A DNA stretch of 5,871 nucleotides from an uncultured Clostridia bacterium. Lineage in GTDB: Bacteria; Bacillota; Clostridia; Oscillospirales; Acutalibacteraceae. The translations under genes and the position numbers were made by a program. This document shows positions 1 through 4,824 of the stretch, piece by piece (the first letter of the stretch is position 1; each line of letters starts with the position of its first letter). The DNA lies in contig CALEIO010000243.1 in NCBI GenBank assembly GCA_937875885.1, positions 1 through 5,871 of the forward strand, read 5' to 3'. Below the pieces are notes generated by a model. That model made no database searches. It was not told where the DNA came from and was given only the letters and a program-made list of their open reading frames with translations.

Positions 1-462
1 CAGCGAGGGGTACCGCAGGGCGATCAGCCGCATCACGACGGGACACGCCGAGCTGATGACCGGCTTTTTCACACCCTCGGTATTTAAGTAAAATCGTGTG
101 TAGGCAGAAACCAGTTCCGCCGCCTTGGACACCTCGTACACCTCGTCGAACCCGATGCGGAGCAGACCGCTGAGCACGTAATCCACGTCGTCGAGATTGT
201 CGAACTGACCGTAAAGAGTAGGGGCGGGAAGTGCTATCTTCCACTTGAATCTGTCCATATCCGCAAGCTTGTTGCAGACAGCCTTTTTGGCTTTCTTGGG
301 ACAGACCTTGATACATTCGCCGCAGTCTATGCATCTGCCCTGGTTAATCTCTGCCTTACCGTCTCTGATGCGGATGGCCTGAGTGGGGCAATGGCGCAGA
401 CAGGTGGTACAGCCTATACATTTATTTACTTCGATACGTACTGAATGCTCGTAGTTGTTCAT
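1..462 (-). CDS. [FeFe]-hydrogenase-like protein, sensory (HydS) type; 3' end outside window
   Basis: The N-terminal 154 residues are visible; the gene runs off the left edge. Two [4Fe-4S] ferredoxin motifs come first: C15, C18, C21, C25-P and C44, C47, C50, C54-P. The start of the H-cluster domain follows, with the first H-cluster loop at residues 137-141 reading SSACP. Catalytic enzymes have TSCCP there: the second Cys binds the cubane (C140 here) and the first relays protons (A139 here). That Cys-to-Ala change is known from putative sensory hydrogenases such as Thermotoga maritima HydS. I therefore infer a cytoplasmic redox or H2 sensor rather than a bulk H2 producer. A PAS or other signalling domain would be expected downstream but cannot be seen. 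Start is ATG at 462 with an AGGTG-like site just upstream. It is the last visible gene of the operon, 45 bases after the HATPase gene. Confidence 0.85.
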   Translation of the reverse strand, partial: MNNYEHSVRIEVNKCIGCTTCLRHCPTQAIRIRDGKAEINQGRCIDCGECIKVCPKKAKKAVCNKLADMDRFKWKIALPAPTLYGQFDNLDDVDYVLSGLLRIGFDEVYEVSKAAELVSAYTRFYLNTEGVKKPVISSACPVVMRLIALRYPSL

Positions 463-507
463 AGGTTTGCACCTGCCTTTCTGTGGGAATGTTTATTCTG
501 CATTAAG

Positions 508-933
508 TTATGCAAGGTTTACTCTCATTGTGATTGTAGTGCCTACACCTAACTGCGACTCGATGTCCATATAGTCGGTGTAGCGTTTCATATTGGGAAG
601 ACCCATACCTGCGCCGAATCCGAGGGAGCGGATGTTGTCGGGCGCTGTGGAGAAGCCTTCCTGCATAGCCTGTTCAATGTTGCTGATGCCGGGACCCTGG
701 TCCTTGAGGATAATCTCCACGTATTCCTCGCTGACAGACACGGTGGCTACACCGCCGCGGGCGTGGATTACCATATTGATTTCTCCCTCGTACATAGCAA
801 TTGAGACACGTCTGATGATGTCGGGGTTTATACCGAGCTGCCGTAAGTTTTTCTTTACCTGCATAGACGCGTGTCCAGCAGAAGTAAAGTCATCCCCGTC
901 TACATCAAAGTTAAAAACTACCTGATCGCTCAT
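508..933 (-). CDS. RsbW/SpoIIAB-type HATPase_c protein (anti-sigma factor or serine kinase-like)
   Basis: A 141-residue single-domain GHKL ATPase, the usual size for RsbW/SpoIIAB-like proteins. The N-box is at about 49-57 (E49 and N53 in EGEINMVIHA). The G1 box DQGPGI is at 78-83, and the glycine-rich G2 lid GFGAGMGLPNMK at 105-116. A closing GVGTTITM strand is at 129-136. It should bind ATP and Mg2+. Relatives phosphorylate STAS-domain partners or sequester sigma factors, but no STAS or sigma gene lies in this window, so the target is unknown. No membrane segment or histidine-kinase phosphoacceptor domain is present. The ATG overlaps the preceding gene's TGA by four bases (930-933), implying translational coupling. 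Such proteins often sit next to HydS-like hydrogenases in Clostridia, so I infer a role in passing on a redox signal. Family sure; function inferred. Confidence 0.87.
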   Translation of the reverse strand: MSDQVVFNFDVDGDDFTSAGHASMQVKKNLRQLGINPDIIRRVSIAMYEGEINMVIHARGGVATVSVSEEYVEIILKDQGPGISNIEQAMQEGFSTAPDNIRSLGFGAGMGLPNMKRYTDYMDIESQLGVGTTITMRVNLA

Positions 934-1283
934 TCTCTTACCTTGTTGCCTACAAGGCCGTTGGTGTAAAGAATACCGCAGGCGTCATACATGCGCTTGT
1001 TTGTTGTAAGGATTGCGATGCCGCTTTCCTTTGCAAGCTCTATCATCTCCGGTGTGGGCAGCTTGGAGCGCACCAGAACAATGCAGATCATATCCATCAT
1101 TTCTGCTGTGCGGATGACCTGGGAGTTAACCAGACCTGTGAGGAGCACTGCCTGGTCTTTTACAAAAGCCAGAACGTCGCTCATCATATCGCTGCCGCAG
1201 GCAGAGTAAACGTGCTCTTTAAGCAGTTCTTCGCAGCATACGATTTCTGCATCAAGCAGTTCTTTCATAGTGCTTATTTTCAT
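930..1283 (-). CDS. Small DRTGG-domain protein
   Basis: A 117-residue protein. Most of its length, from about residue 45 on, matches the DRTGG domain: LLTGLVNSQVIRTAEMMD, then ICIVLVRSKLPTPEMIELA and a C-terminal AILTTNKRMYDACGILY stretch. DRTGG domains occur in some phosphotransacetylases and beside CBS domains, and are thought to be regulatory, perhaps ligand-binding; the ligand is not known. Automatic annotation sometimes calls this protein an HPr serine kinase, but no P-loop or kinase core is visible, so that name should not be used. It lies between the [2Fe-2S] protein and the HATPase protein, a grouping commonly seen near clostridial hydrogenase genes. Start is ATG at 1283 with AAGGA about 10 bases upstream. 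It may be a regulatory partner of the HATPase protein (inference). Confidence 0.85.
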   Translation of the reverse strand: MKISTMKELLDAEIVCCEELLKEHVYSACGSDMMSDVLAFVKDQAVLLTGLVNSQVIRTAEMMDMICIVLVRSKLPTPEMIELAKESGIAILTTNKRMYDACGILYTNGLVGNKVRE

Positions 1284-1329
1284 AGGGCCACTTCCTTAAA
1301 AAAGTTTACTGAGTGTCCGCGTGTGTTAA

Positions 1330-1824
1330 TCAGAGGTACTTGGAGAGTACGTCGTCAACGTCGTCAACTGTAAGTCTGCCGTAAACTTCCTCGTTGATTG
1401 TAAGAACGGGTGCAAGACCGCAAGCACCGATGCAGCGGCAGGCTGTAAGTGAGAACTTGCCGTCGGGTGTGCACTCTTCAGAGCCGATACCAAGACGCTC
1501 GCTGAGCTTGTCGAAGATATCGCCGGAGCCCTTAACATAGCAAGCTGTGCCAAGGCAAACGGAGATTGTGTACTCACCCTTGGGAGTAAGAGAGAACTGG
1601 CTGTAGAAGGTGGAAACACCGTAAACTTCCTCGAGGGGAACGTTGAGACCTTCTGCAATCATAGCCTGAACCTCGATGGGCAGATAGCCGTAGATGTCCT
1701 GAGCCTTCTGGAGAACGGGCATTACTGCACCGGGATCGTCCAGATGTTCTTTGATTACTTCTTTGAGTTTTGCTTCCTGCTCAGGTGTGCCTGAGAAGGG
1801 AAGTGTGCTGAGTTTTTTTTGCAT
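1330..1824 (-). CDS. NuoE/HydC-like [2Fe-2S] thioredoxin-fold subunit
   Basis: A 164-residue protein, close to the 166 residues of E. coli NuoE. The N-terminal helical part (about 10-75) contains LQKAQDIYGYLP and GVSTFYSQF, both typical of the family. The thioredoxin-like [2Fe-2S] domain follows, with C90 and C95 (CLGTAC) and C131 and C135 (CIGAC) as the C-x4-C/C-x3-C ligands; C129 is an extra cysteine. In complex I and in bifurcating hydrogenases this subunit passes electrons with the flavin subunit NuoF/HydB. No NuoF-like gene follows here, so it may instead serve the sensory hydrogenase encoded downstream as an electron-transfer or redox-sensing module (inference). An in-frame TTG at 1875 would add 17 residues, but GGGAGG lies 8 bases before the ATG at 1824, so I chose the ATG. 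It is the first gene of the operon. Confidence 0.93.
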   Translation of the reverse strand: MQKKLSTLPFSGTPEQEAKLKEVIKEHLDDPGAVMPVLQKAQDIYGYLPIEVQAMIAEGLNVPLEEVYGVSTFYSQFSLTPKGEYTISVCLGTACYVKGSGDIFDKLSERLGIGSEECTPDGKFSLTACRCIGACGLAPVLTINEEVYGRLTVDDVDDVLSKYL

Positions 1825-1832
1825 TATAATAT

Positions 1833-1838
1833 CCTCCC
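1833..1838 (-). promoter_or_regulatory. Strong Shine-Dalgarno deciding the NuoE-like start
   Basis: On the minus strand this reads GGGAGG, with an 8-base spacer to the ATG at 1824. It settles the start in favour of the 164-residue form; the in-frame upstream TTG (1875) has no comparable site. Confidence 0.85.
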
Positions 1839-1867
1839 TGTAGATTGGATTAATGTGATATGGATAT

Positions 1868-1892
1868 AGCGGCAAAATGCTTTTTCACCGCT
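1868..1892 (-). other. Leader hairpin in the sensory-hydrogenase operon 5' UTR
   Basis: The arms AGCGG and CCGCT (1888-1892 and 1868-1872 on the minus strand) are a perfect 5-bp inverted repeat. Inside the loop, A-rich and T-rich stretches can extend the pairing with an asymmetric bulge. It lies within the roughly 75-base leader between the predicted transcription start (about 1900) and the NuoE-like gene. No U-tract follows, so it is not an intrinsic terminator. It could affect RNA stability or be chance; no riboswitch class is recognised. Confidence 0.35.
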
Positions 1893-1906
1893 TAACATAC
1901 GTCAGT

Positions 1907-1935
1907 ATTATATCATAATATAAATTAGTTGTCTA
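1907..1935 (-). promoter_or_regulatory. Sigma-A promoter of the four-gene redox/sensory operon
   Basis: On the minus strand, the -35 box TAGACA (1930-1935, 5/6 to TTGACA), a 17-base spacer and a perfect -10 TATAAT (1907-1912). The predicted start is near 1900. Only short gaps or overlaps follow among the four genes and no terminator is visible between them, so this promoter probably drives all of them. A 22-base palindrome covers the -35 box. Confidence 0.8.
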
Positions 1936-1944
1936 CAATTAATT
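1923..1944. promoter_or_regulatory. Candidate operator palindrome over the -35 box
   Basis: The arms AATTAGTTGT (1923-1932) and ACAATTAATT (1935-1944) are complementary at 9 of 10 positions around a 2-base centre. The site contains most of the -35 hexamer of the minus-strand promoter, where a bound repressor would block RNA polymerase. The core TTGT-N2-ACAA resembles sites of some GntR-type regulators but not the Rex pattern, whose TTGT lies at the outer ends. The region is AT-rich, so a chance palindrome remains possible. Confidence 0.45.
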
Positions 1945-2028
1945 ACATAATAATAGGGAAATTTTCAGAAATTTTTATTTATTTTATGCAAAAAATCGGT
2001 AAATTGCAGAAATTTCGGATTTTAATTC

Positions 2029-2068
2029 CAAAAAGAAAAAATGCGGAAGAGTTTTTCTCTGCCGCATT
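2029..2068 (-). terminator. Intrinsic terminator of trmO
   Basis: Read on the minus strand, AATGCGG (2062-2068) pairs with CCGCATT (2040-2046) over 7 bp. A G/A mismatch, a 4-bp AGAG/CTCT stem and an AAAAA loop complete the hairpin. The T-rich run TTTTTCTTTT follows directly (2029-2039). It begins about 62 bases after the trmO stop. The plus-strand side after the hairpin is G-rich, so it works only for the minus strand. Confidence 0.9.
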
Positions 2069-2129
2069 GGGTGGGGTTGTGTATTTAATATTCTTATTTA
2101 GAATTAAAATTGCTTGTGTTTTTGTAGGG

Positions 2130-2795
2130 TTACAGACTTTCAATGTCGGTTACTTTCAAAGTGCTGTCCTCTACGCAGAATTTCACTCTGAAATCTGCAA
2201 ACTCAAAGCTGTAAATCCGCTCACCGTCGTCGATGTACTGTGGACGGGGGTCCTGGGAGAGAATCTGCAGAAGAGGTTTCTGCTTGTTTTTTGGGAGCTT
2301 TTGCAGGAGGTTTTCGGCACATTCAACGGTGAGGGAGTAGTCCTTTTTCTCTTGTGCAAATCCGCCTGTGGCTGTGGGCTGACAGTCCACGTAGGGGATG
2401 TATGGCTTTATGTCAAAGATAGGAGTGCCGTCCATAAGGTCTGCACCCGAAACCTTCAGTACCATACCTGTTTTTGTCTGCTCTGCACACAGTAGCTTTA
2501 CGCAGGAAAGTCCTATGGGATTGGGGCGGAAAGGGGAGCGTGTGGCAAAAACTCCCACACGCTTGTTGCCACCAAGGCGAGGGGGGCGCACTGTGGGCGA
2601 AAAACCTTTATCCTTACACCGGGAAAACTCCCACAAAAGCCACAGGTGGCTGTACTGCTCAATCCCTCTGAAGGCCTCGGGCATACTGTACTCGGGCTCG
2701 AAGACAATGGTGGCTTCTGTGTCTGCAAGAAGGCTCTGTCTGGGAATTGCAAATTTTGTGGGGAAATCTGTGCGGATGTGTGCGATGATTTTCAT
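2130..2795 (-). CDS. trmO: tRNA (N6-threonylcarbamoyladenosine(37)-N6)-methyltransferase TrmO (TsaA family)
   Basis: A 221-residue protein, slightly shorter than E. coli TrmO (235). TrmO uses S-adenosylmethionine to methylate N6 of t6A at position 37, giving m6t6A in threonine tRNA, which improves ACY decoding. The family signature is intact: RPPRLGG at 70-76, then RSPFRPNPIGLS at 86-97, and DLMDGTPIFDIKPYIPY at 119-135. The C-terminal bacterial extension carries QDPRPQY (181-187) and a Y-x-F-x-FADF strand. The fold is the small TsaA beta-barrel with its own SAM site, not a Rossmann methyltransferase. Start is ATG at 2795 with AGGAG (2802-2806) 6 bases upstream. It is monocistronic, with its own promoter and terminator, and diverges from the aldo/keto reductase. 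The assignment is firm; the exact tRNA specificity in this organism is assumed from E. coli. Confidence 0.93.
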   Translation of the reverse strand: MKIIAHIRTDFPTKFAIPRQSLLADTEATIVFEPEYSMPEAFRGIEQYSHLWLLWEFSRCKDKGFSPTVRPPRLGGNKRVGVFATRSPFRPNPIGLSCVKLLCAEQTKTGMVLKVSGADLMDGTPIFDIKPYIPYVDCQPTATGGFAQEKKDYSLTVECAENLLQKLPKNKQKPLLQILSQDPRPQYIDDGERIYSFEFADFRVKFCVEDSTLKVTDIESL

Positions 2796-2858
2796 ACTCT
2801 GCTCCTGTGGTAAACTGCTTTTTGCGGTGCAATTACGCTGTCCTTTGCTGTGTGGAAA

Positions 2859-2887
2859 ATTATATCAGAATTCACAGAAAATTTCAA
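2859..2887 (-). promoter_or_regulatory. Sigma-A promoter of trmO
   Basis: On the minus strand, TTGAAA (2882-2887), a 17-base spacer and TATAAT (2859-2864). The predicted start near 2852 gives a leader of about 56 bases. Its -35 box is 9 bases from the -35 box of the divergent aldo/keto reductase promoter. Confidence 0.82.
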
Positions 2888-2896
2888 TATATTCTG

Positions 2897-2925
2897 TTGT
2901 TTGCAGAGAAGTTGTGTGGTATAAT
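2897..2925 (+). promoter_or_regulatory. Sigma-A promoter of the aldo/keto reductase gene
   Basis: TTGTTT (2897-2902), a 17-base spacer and TATAAT (2920-2925), preceded by TGG (2917-2919), which makes an extended -10. The predicted start near 2932 gives a leader of about 35 bases with GAGGTGGA (2956-2963) just before the ATG at 2967. Confidence 0.82.
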
Positions 2926-2966
2926 CAAATCAGAGAAAATCTGCAGGTTTTATAAGAGGTGGATTT

Positions 2967-4148
2967 ATGAATTATCGCAAGGATAAATACGGCAATGAAC
3001 TTTCTGTGCTGGGCTTTGGTTGTATGCGCTTTACTACCCGTATGGGCAAGATTGATTTCGAGAAAGCAGAGAGGGAAATTCTTGCCGCTTACAAGGGTGG
3101 GGTCAACTACTTTGACACCGCTTACATCTACCCGGGAAGCGAGGCTTTTCTGGGTGAGGTGCTGCAGAAAAATAACCTGAGAGATAAGGTGCATATTGCC
3201 ACAAAGCTCCCTCATTATCTCATTAAAAACCGTGAGGGCCTGGACAGGATTTTTGAGGAAGAACTCCGCAGACTCCGCACAGATTACGTGGACTATTACT
3301 TTATGCACATGCTCACAGACGTGGCTGCCTGGGAGCGTATGAAAAGCCTTGGAATCCTTGAGTGGATTCAGGAGAAAAAGGCAAAGGGTCAGATAAGACA
3401 AATCGGCTTTTCTTACCACGGAAATACCCAGATGTTCTGCTCTTTGGTGGATGCTTACGACTGGGATTTCTGTATGATTCAGTACAACTATATGGACGAG
3501 AATTCCCAGGCAGGTGTACGTGGTCTTAAATATGCAAACGAAAAGGGTCTGCCCGTTATGATTATGGAGCCTCTCAGAGGAGGTAAGCTTGTAAGCCGTC
3601 TGCCAAAGGAAGCAAAGGATATTTTTGCACATCACAGTAAGCAGTACACCCCTGCACAATGGGCATTCAAGTGGCTTTGGAATCAGCCCGAGGTTACAGT
3701 TGTGCTTTCGGGAATGAACACCACCGAAATGGTGGAGGATAACATAAAGACAGCCTCCGAAACAGCGGTGGGTGAACTTACTGCAGAGGATAACGAAATG
3801 CTTACACAGGTTGTGGGTGCCATAAATTCGAAGATGAGAGTTGGCTGTACAGGCTGCGGCTACTGTGTGCCTTGCCCCAAGAAGGTGGATATTCCGGGCA
3901 CCTTTGCGGCGTACAACAGAAAGTTTTCCGAGGGCTGGTACCCGTCTATGAAAGAGTACGTTATGTGCACCGCTTTGCGCAAGGATTCCACAGCGGCTTC
4001 AAACTGCATCGGCTGCGGCAAATGCGAGCAGCATTGCCCCCAGGGAATACATATCAGGGAAGAGCTTCAGAATGCTTCAAAGGAGCTGGAAACCCCCGTT
4101 TACAAAATCGCAAGAAAAATCGCCCCCTTGTTCGTAAAATTCGGTTGA
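2967..4148 (+). CDS. Aldo/keto reductase with C-terminal [4Fe-4S] ferredoxin domain
   Basis: A 393-residue cytoplasmic protein of the clostridial/archaeal AKR-plus-ferredoxin family (COG1453 type). Residues 1-285 form a TIM-barrel AKR with the full catalytic tetrad: D50 and Y55 (FDTAYIY), K80 (IATK) and H114 (YFMH). Other family motifs are GQIRQIGFSYHG (141-152) and IMEPLRGGKLV (199-209). The C-terminal part carries eight cysteines in two sets: C294, C297, C300, C303 (CTGCGYCVPCP) and C347, C350, C353, C357 (CIGCGKCEQHCP). The second is a classical CxxCxxCxxxCP motif; the first is one residue shorter in its last gap. This arrangement suggests electron exchange between a carbonyl/alcohol substrate and ferredoxin or another carrier. 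The substrate is unknown, and NAD(P)H use was not shown. It has its own promoter and a good ribosome site. Confidence 0.93.
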   Translation: MNYRKDKYGNELSVLGFGCMRFTTRMGKIDFEKAEREILAAYKGGVNYFDTAYIYPGSEAFLGEVLQKNNLRDKVHIATKLPHYLIKNREGLDRIFEEELRRLRTDYVDYYFMHMLTDVAAWERMKSLGILEWIQEKKAKGQIRQIGFSYHGNTQMFCSLVDAYDWDFCMIQYNYMDENSQAGVRGLKYANEKGLPVMIMEPLRGGKLVSRLPKEAKDIFAHHSKQYTPAQWAFKWLWNQPEVTVVLSGMNTTEMVEDNIKTASETAVGELTAEDNEMLTQVVGAINSKMRVGCTGCGYCVPCPKKVDIPGTFAAYNRKFSEGWYPSMKEYVMCTALRKDSTAASNCIGCGKCEQHCPQGIHIREELQNASKELETPVYKIARKIAPLFVKFG

Positions 4149-4156
4149 TTAATCAA
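4145..4156. repeat. Perfect 12-bp palindrome at the reductase stop codon
   Basis: TTGATTAATCAA covers the stop codon (4146-4148). An alternative hairpin pairs CCCTTG (4125-4130) with CAAGGG (4154-4159) over a 23-base loop. No clear U-tract follows, so I do not call it a terminator. It is about 20 bases before the next promoter and may be chance. Confidence 0.3.
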
Positions 4157-4178
4157 GGGCGTTTCAGTATAAAATTAT

Positions 4179-4207
4179 TGCTTAAAATCTGAAATTTGTG
4201 GTATAAT
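4179..4207 (+). promoter_or_regulatory. Sigma-A promoter of the LOG-family / beta-CASP gene pair
   Basis: TTGCTT (4179-4184), a 17-base spacer and TATAAT (4202-4207), preceded by TGG (4199-4201) as an extended -10. The predicted start near 4214 is upstream of the AGGAG at 4226-4230. The segment GTGGTATAAT also occurs in the aldo/keto reductase promoter. Confidence 0.8.
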
Positions 4208-4225
4208 ATATCAGCATATTCAATC

Positions 4226-4230
4226 AGGAG
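4226..4230 (+). promoter_or_regulatory. Shine-Dalgarno deciding the LOG-family start
   Basis: AGGAG with a 7-base spacer to the ATG at 4238. An in-frame TTG at 4196 lies upstream of the -10 box, so it would not be on a transcript from this promoter; the ATG at 4238 is the start. Confidence 0.85.
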
Positions 4231-4237
4231 TGATTAT

Positions 4238-4819
4238 ATGAAAATTTGTGTGTTTGGTGCGGCGTCACCAAGAATTGACAACATCTATATAGAAAAGGTG
4301 GAGGAGCTTGGCCGCCAGATGGTAAAGCGCGGTCACTCCCTTGTTTTCGGCGGCGGTGACAATGGTCTTATGGGTGCGGCTGCCCGTGGTGTTATGATGG
4401 AGGGCGGCTACATTGAGGGCGTCATTCCCAGCTTCTTTGAGAATGAGTCCATCGAGGCGGTTTTTCCTCATTGCGACAAGGTGTTTGAAACCCAGACAAT
4501 GCGCGAGAGAAAGCAGCTTATGGAGGACCTTTCTGCTGCATTCATCATCGTTCCCGGTGGCATCGGTACCTTTGAGGAGCTCTTTGAGATTATGACCCTC
4601 CGTCAGCTTTGCAGACACAACAAGCCCATTGCAATCTACAACATAAACGGCTACTACAACGAGCTTAATGCTATGATGAAAGCCGCTGTGGAGAAAGGCT
4701 TTGTTCGCTCAAAGATGGAGGAGCTTTACCTTACTACCGACAGCCTTGATGAGCTGTTTGCATTCCTTGAAAAACCCCAGACCGAAAACCTTCTTGTTAA
4801 AGACTTAAAGGACGGCTGA
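4238..4819 (+). CDS. LOG-family Rossmann-fold nucleotide 5'-monophosphate phosphoribohydrolase
   Basis: A 193-residue protein of the LOG/TIGR00730 family. Members cleave the N-glycosidic bond of nucleoside 5'-monophosphates, giving free base and ribose 5-phosphate. Plant LOG acts on cytokinin ribotides, and bacterial relatives often act on AMP or similar. The signatures are complete: GGGDNGLMG (38-46), the substrate-contact stretch TMRERKQLM (87-95) with R89/R91, and the PGGIGTFEE motif (106-114) containing the catalytic glutamates. The N-terminal ICVFGAAS strand replaces the common VFCGSS. No signal peptide or membrane segment is seen, so it is cytosolic. It has its own promoter and is followed after only 5 bases by the beta-CASP gene, so the two are probably cotranscribed. 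The true substrate cannot be read from sequence; a cytokinin role should not be assumed in a bacterium of this kind. Confidence 0.93.
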   Translation: MKICVFGAASPRIDNIYIEKVEELGRQMVKRGHSLVFGGGDNGLMGAAARGVMMEGGYIEGVIPSFFENESIEAVFPHCDKVFETQTMRERKQLMEDLSAAFIIVPGGIGTFEELFEIMTLRQLCRHNKPIAIYNINGYYNELNAMMKAAVEKGFVRSKMEELYLTTDSLDELFAFLEKPQTENLLVKDLKDG

Positions 4820-4824
4820 TTTTT

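Noticed and set aside
1..462. Ordinary catalytic [FeFe]-hydrogenase HydA
   Set aside because: The proton-relay cysteine is alanine, and the gene follows RsbW-like and DRTGG genes as in sensory-type clusters. The missing C-terminus leaves some doubt.
930..1283. HPr serine kinase/phosphorylase
   Set aside because: Only the DRTGG-type region is present; there is no P-loop or kinase core.
1326..1658. Second minus-strand open frame inside the NuoE-like gene
   Set aside because: Serine/threonine-rich shadow of a strongly supported gene; no motif.
1907..1944. Rex (NADH-sensing) operator at the sensory operon promoter
   Set aside because: Rex sites have TTGT and ACAA at the outer ends around an AT-rich centre; here they meet in the middle.
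1929..2495. Long plus-strand open frame antisense to trmO
   Set aside because: It overlaps the terminator and the well-supported trmO gene, has no family motif, and its composition is that of a shadow frame.
2925..3659. Long minus-strand open frame opposite the aldo/keto reductase
   Set aside because: It is antisense to a gene with a full catalytic tetrad, and lacks a ribosome site or recognisable domain.
4125..4170. Intrinsic terminator after the aldo/keto reductase
   Set aside because: The CCCTTG/CAAGGG stem has a long loop and is followed by CGTTTCAG rather than a U-tract.
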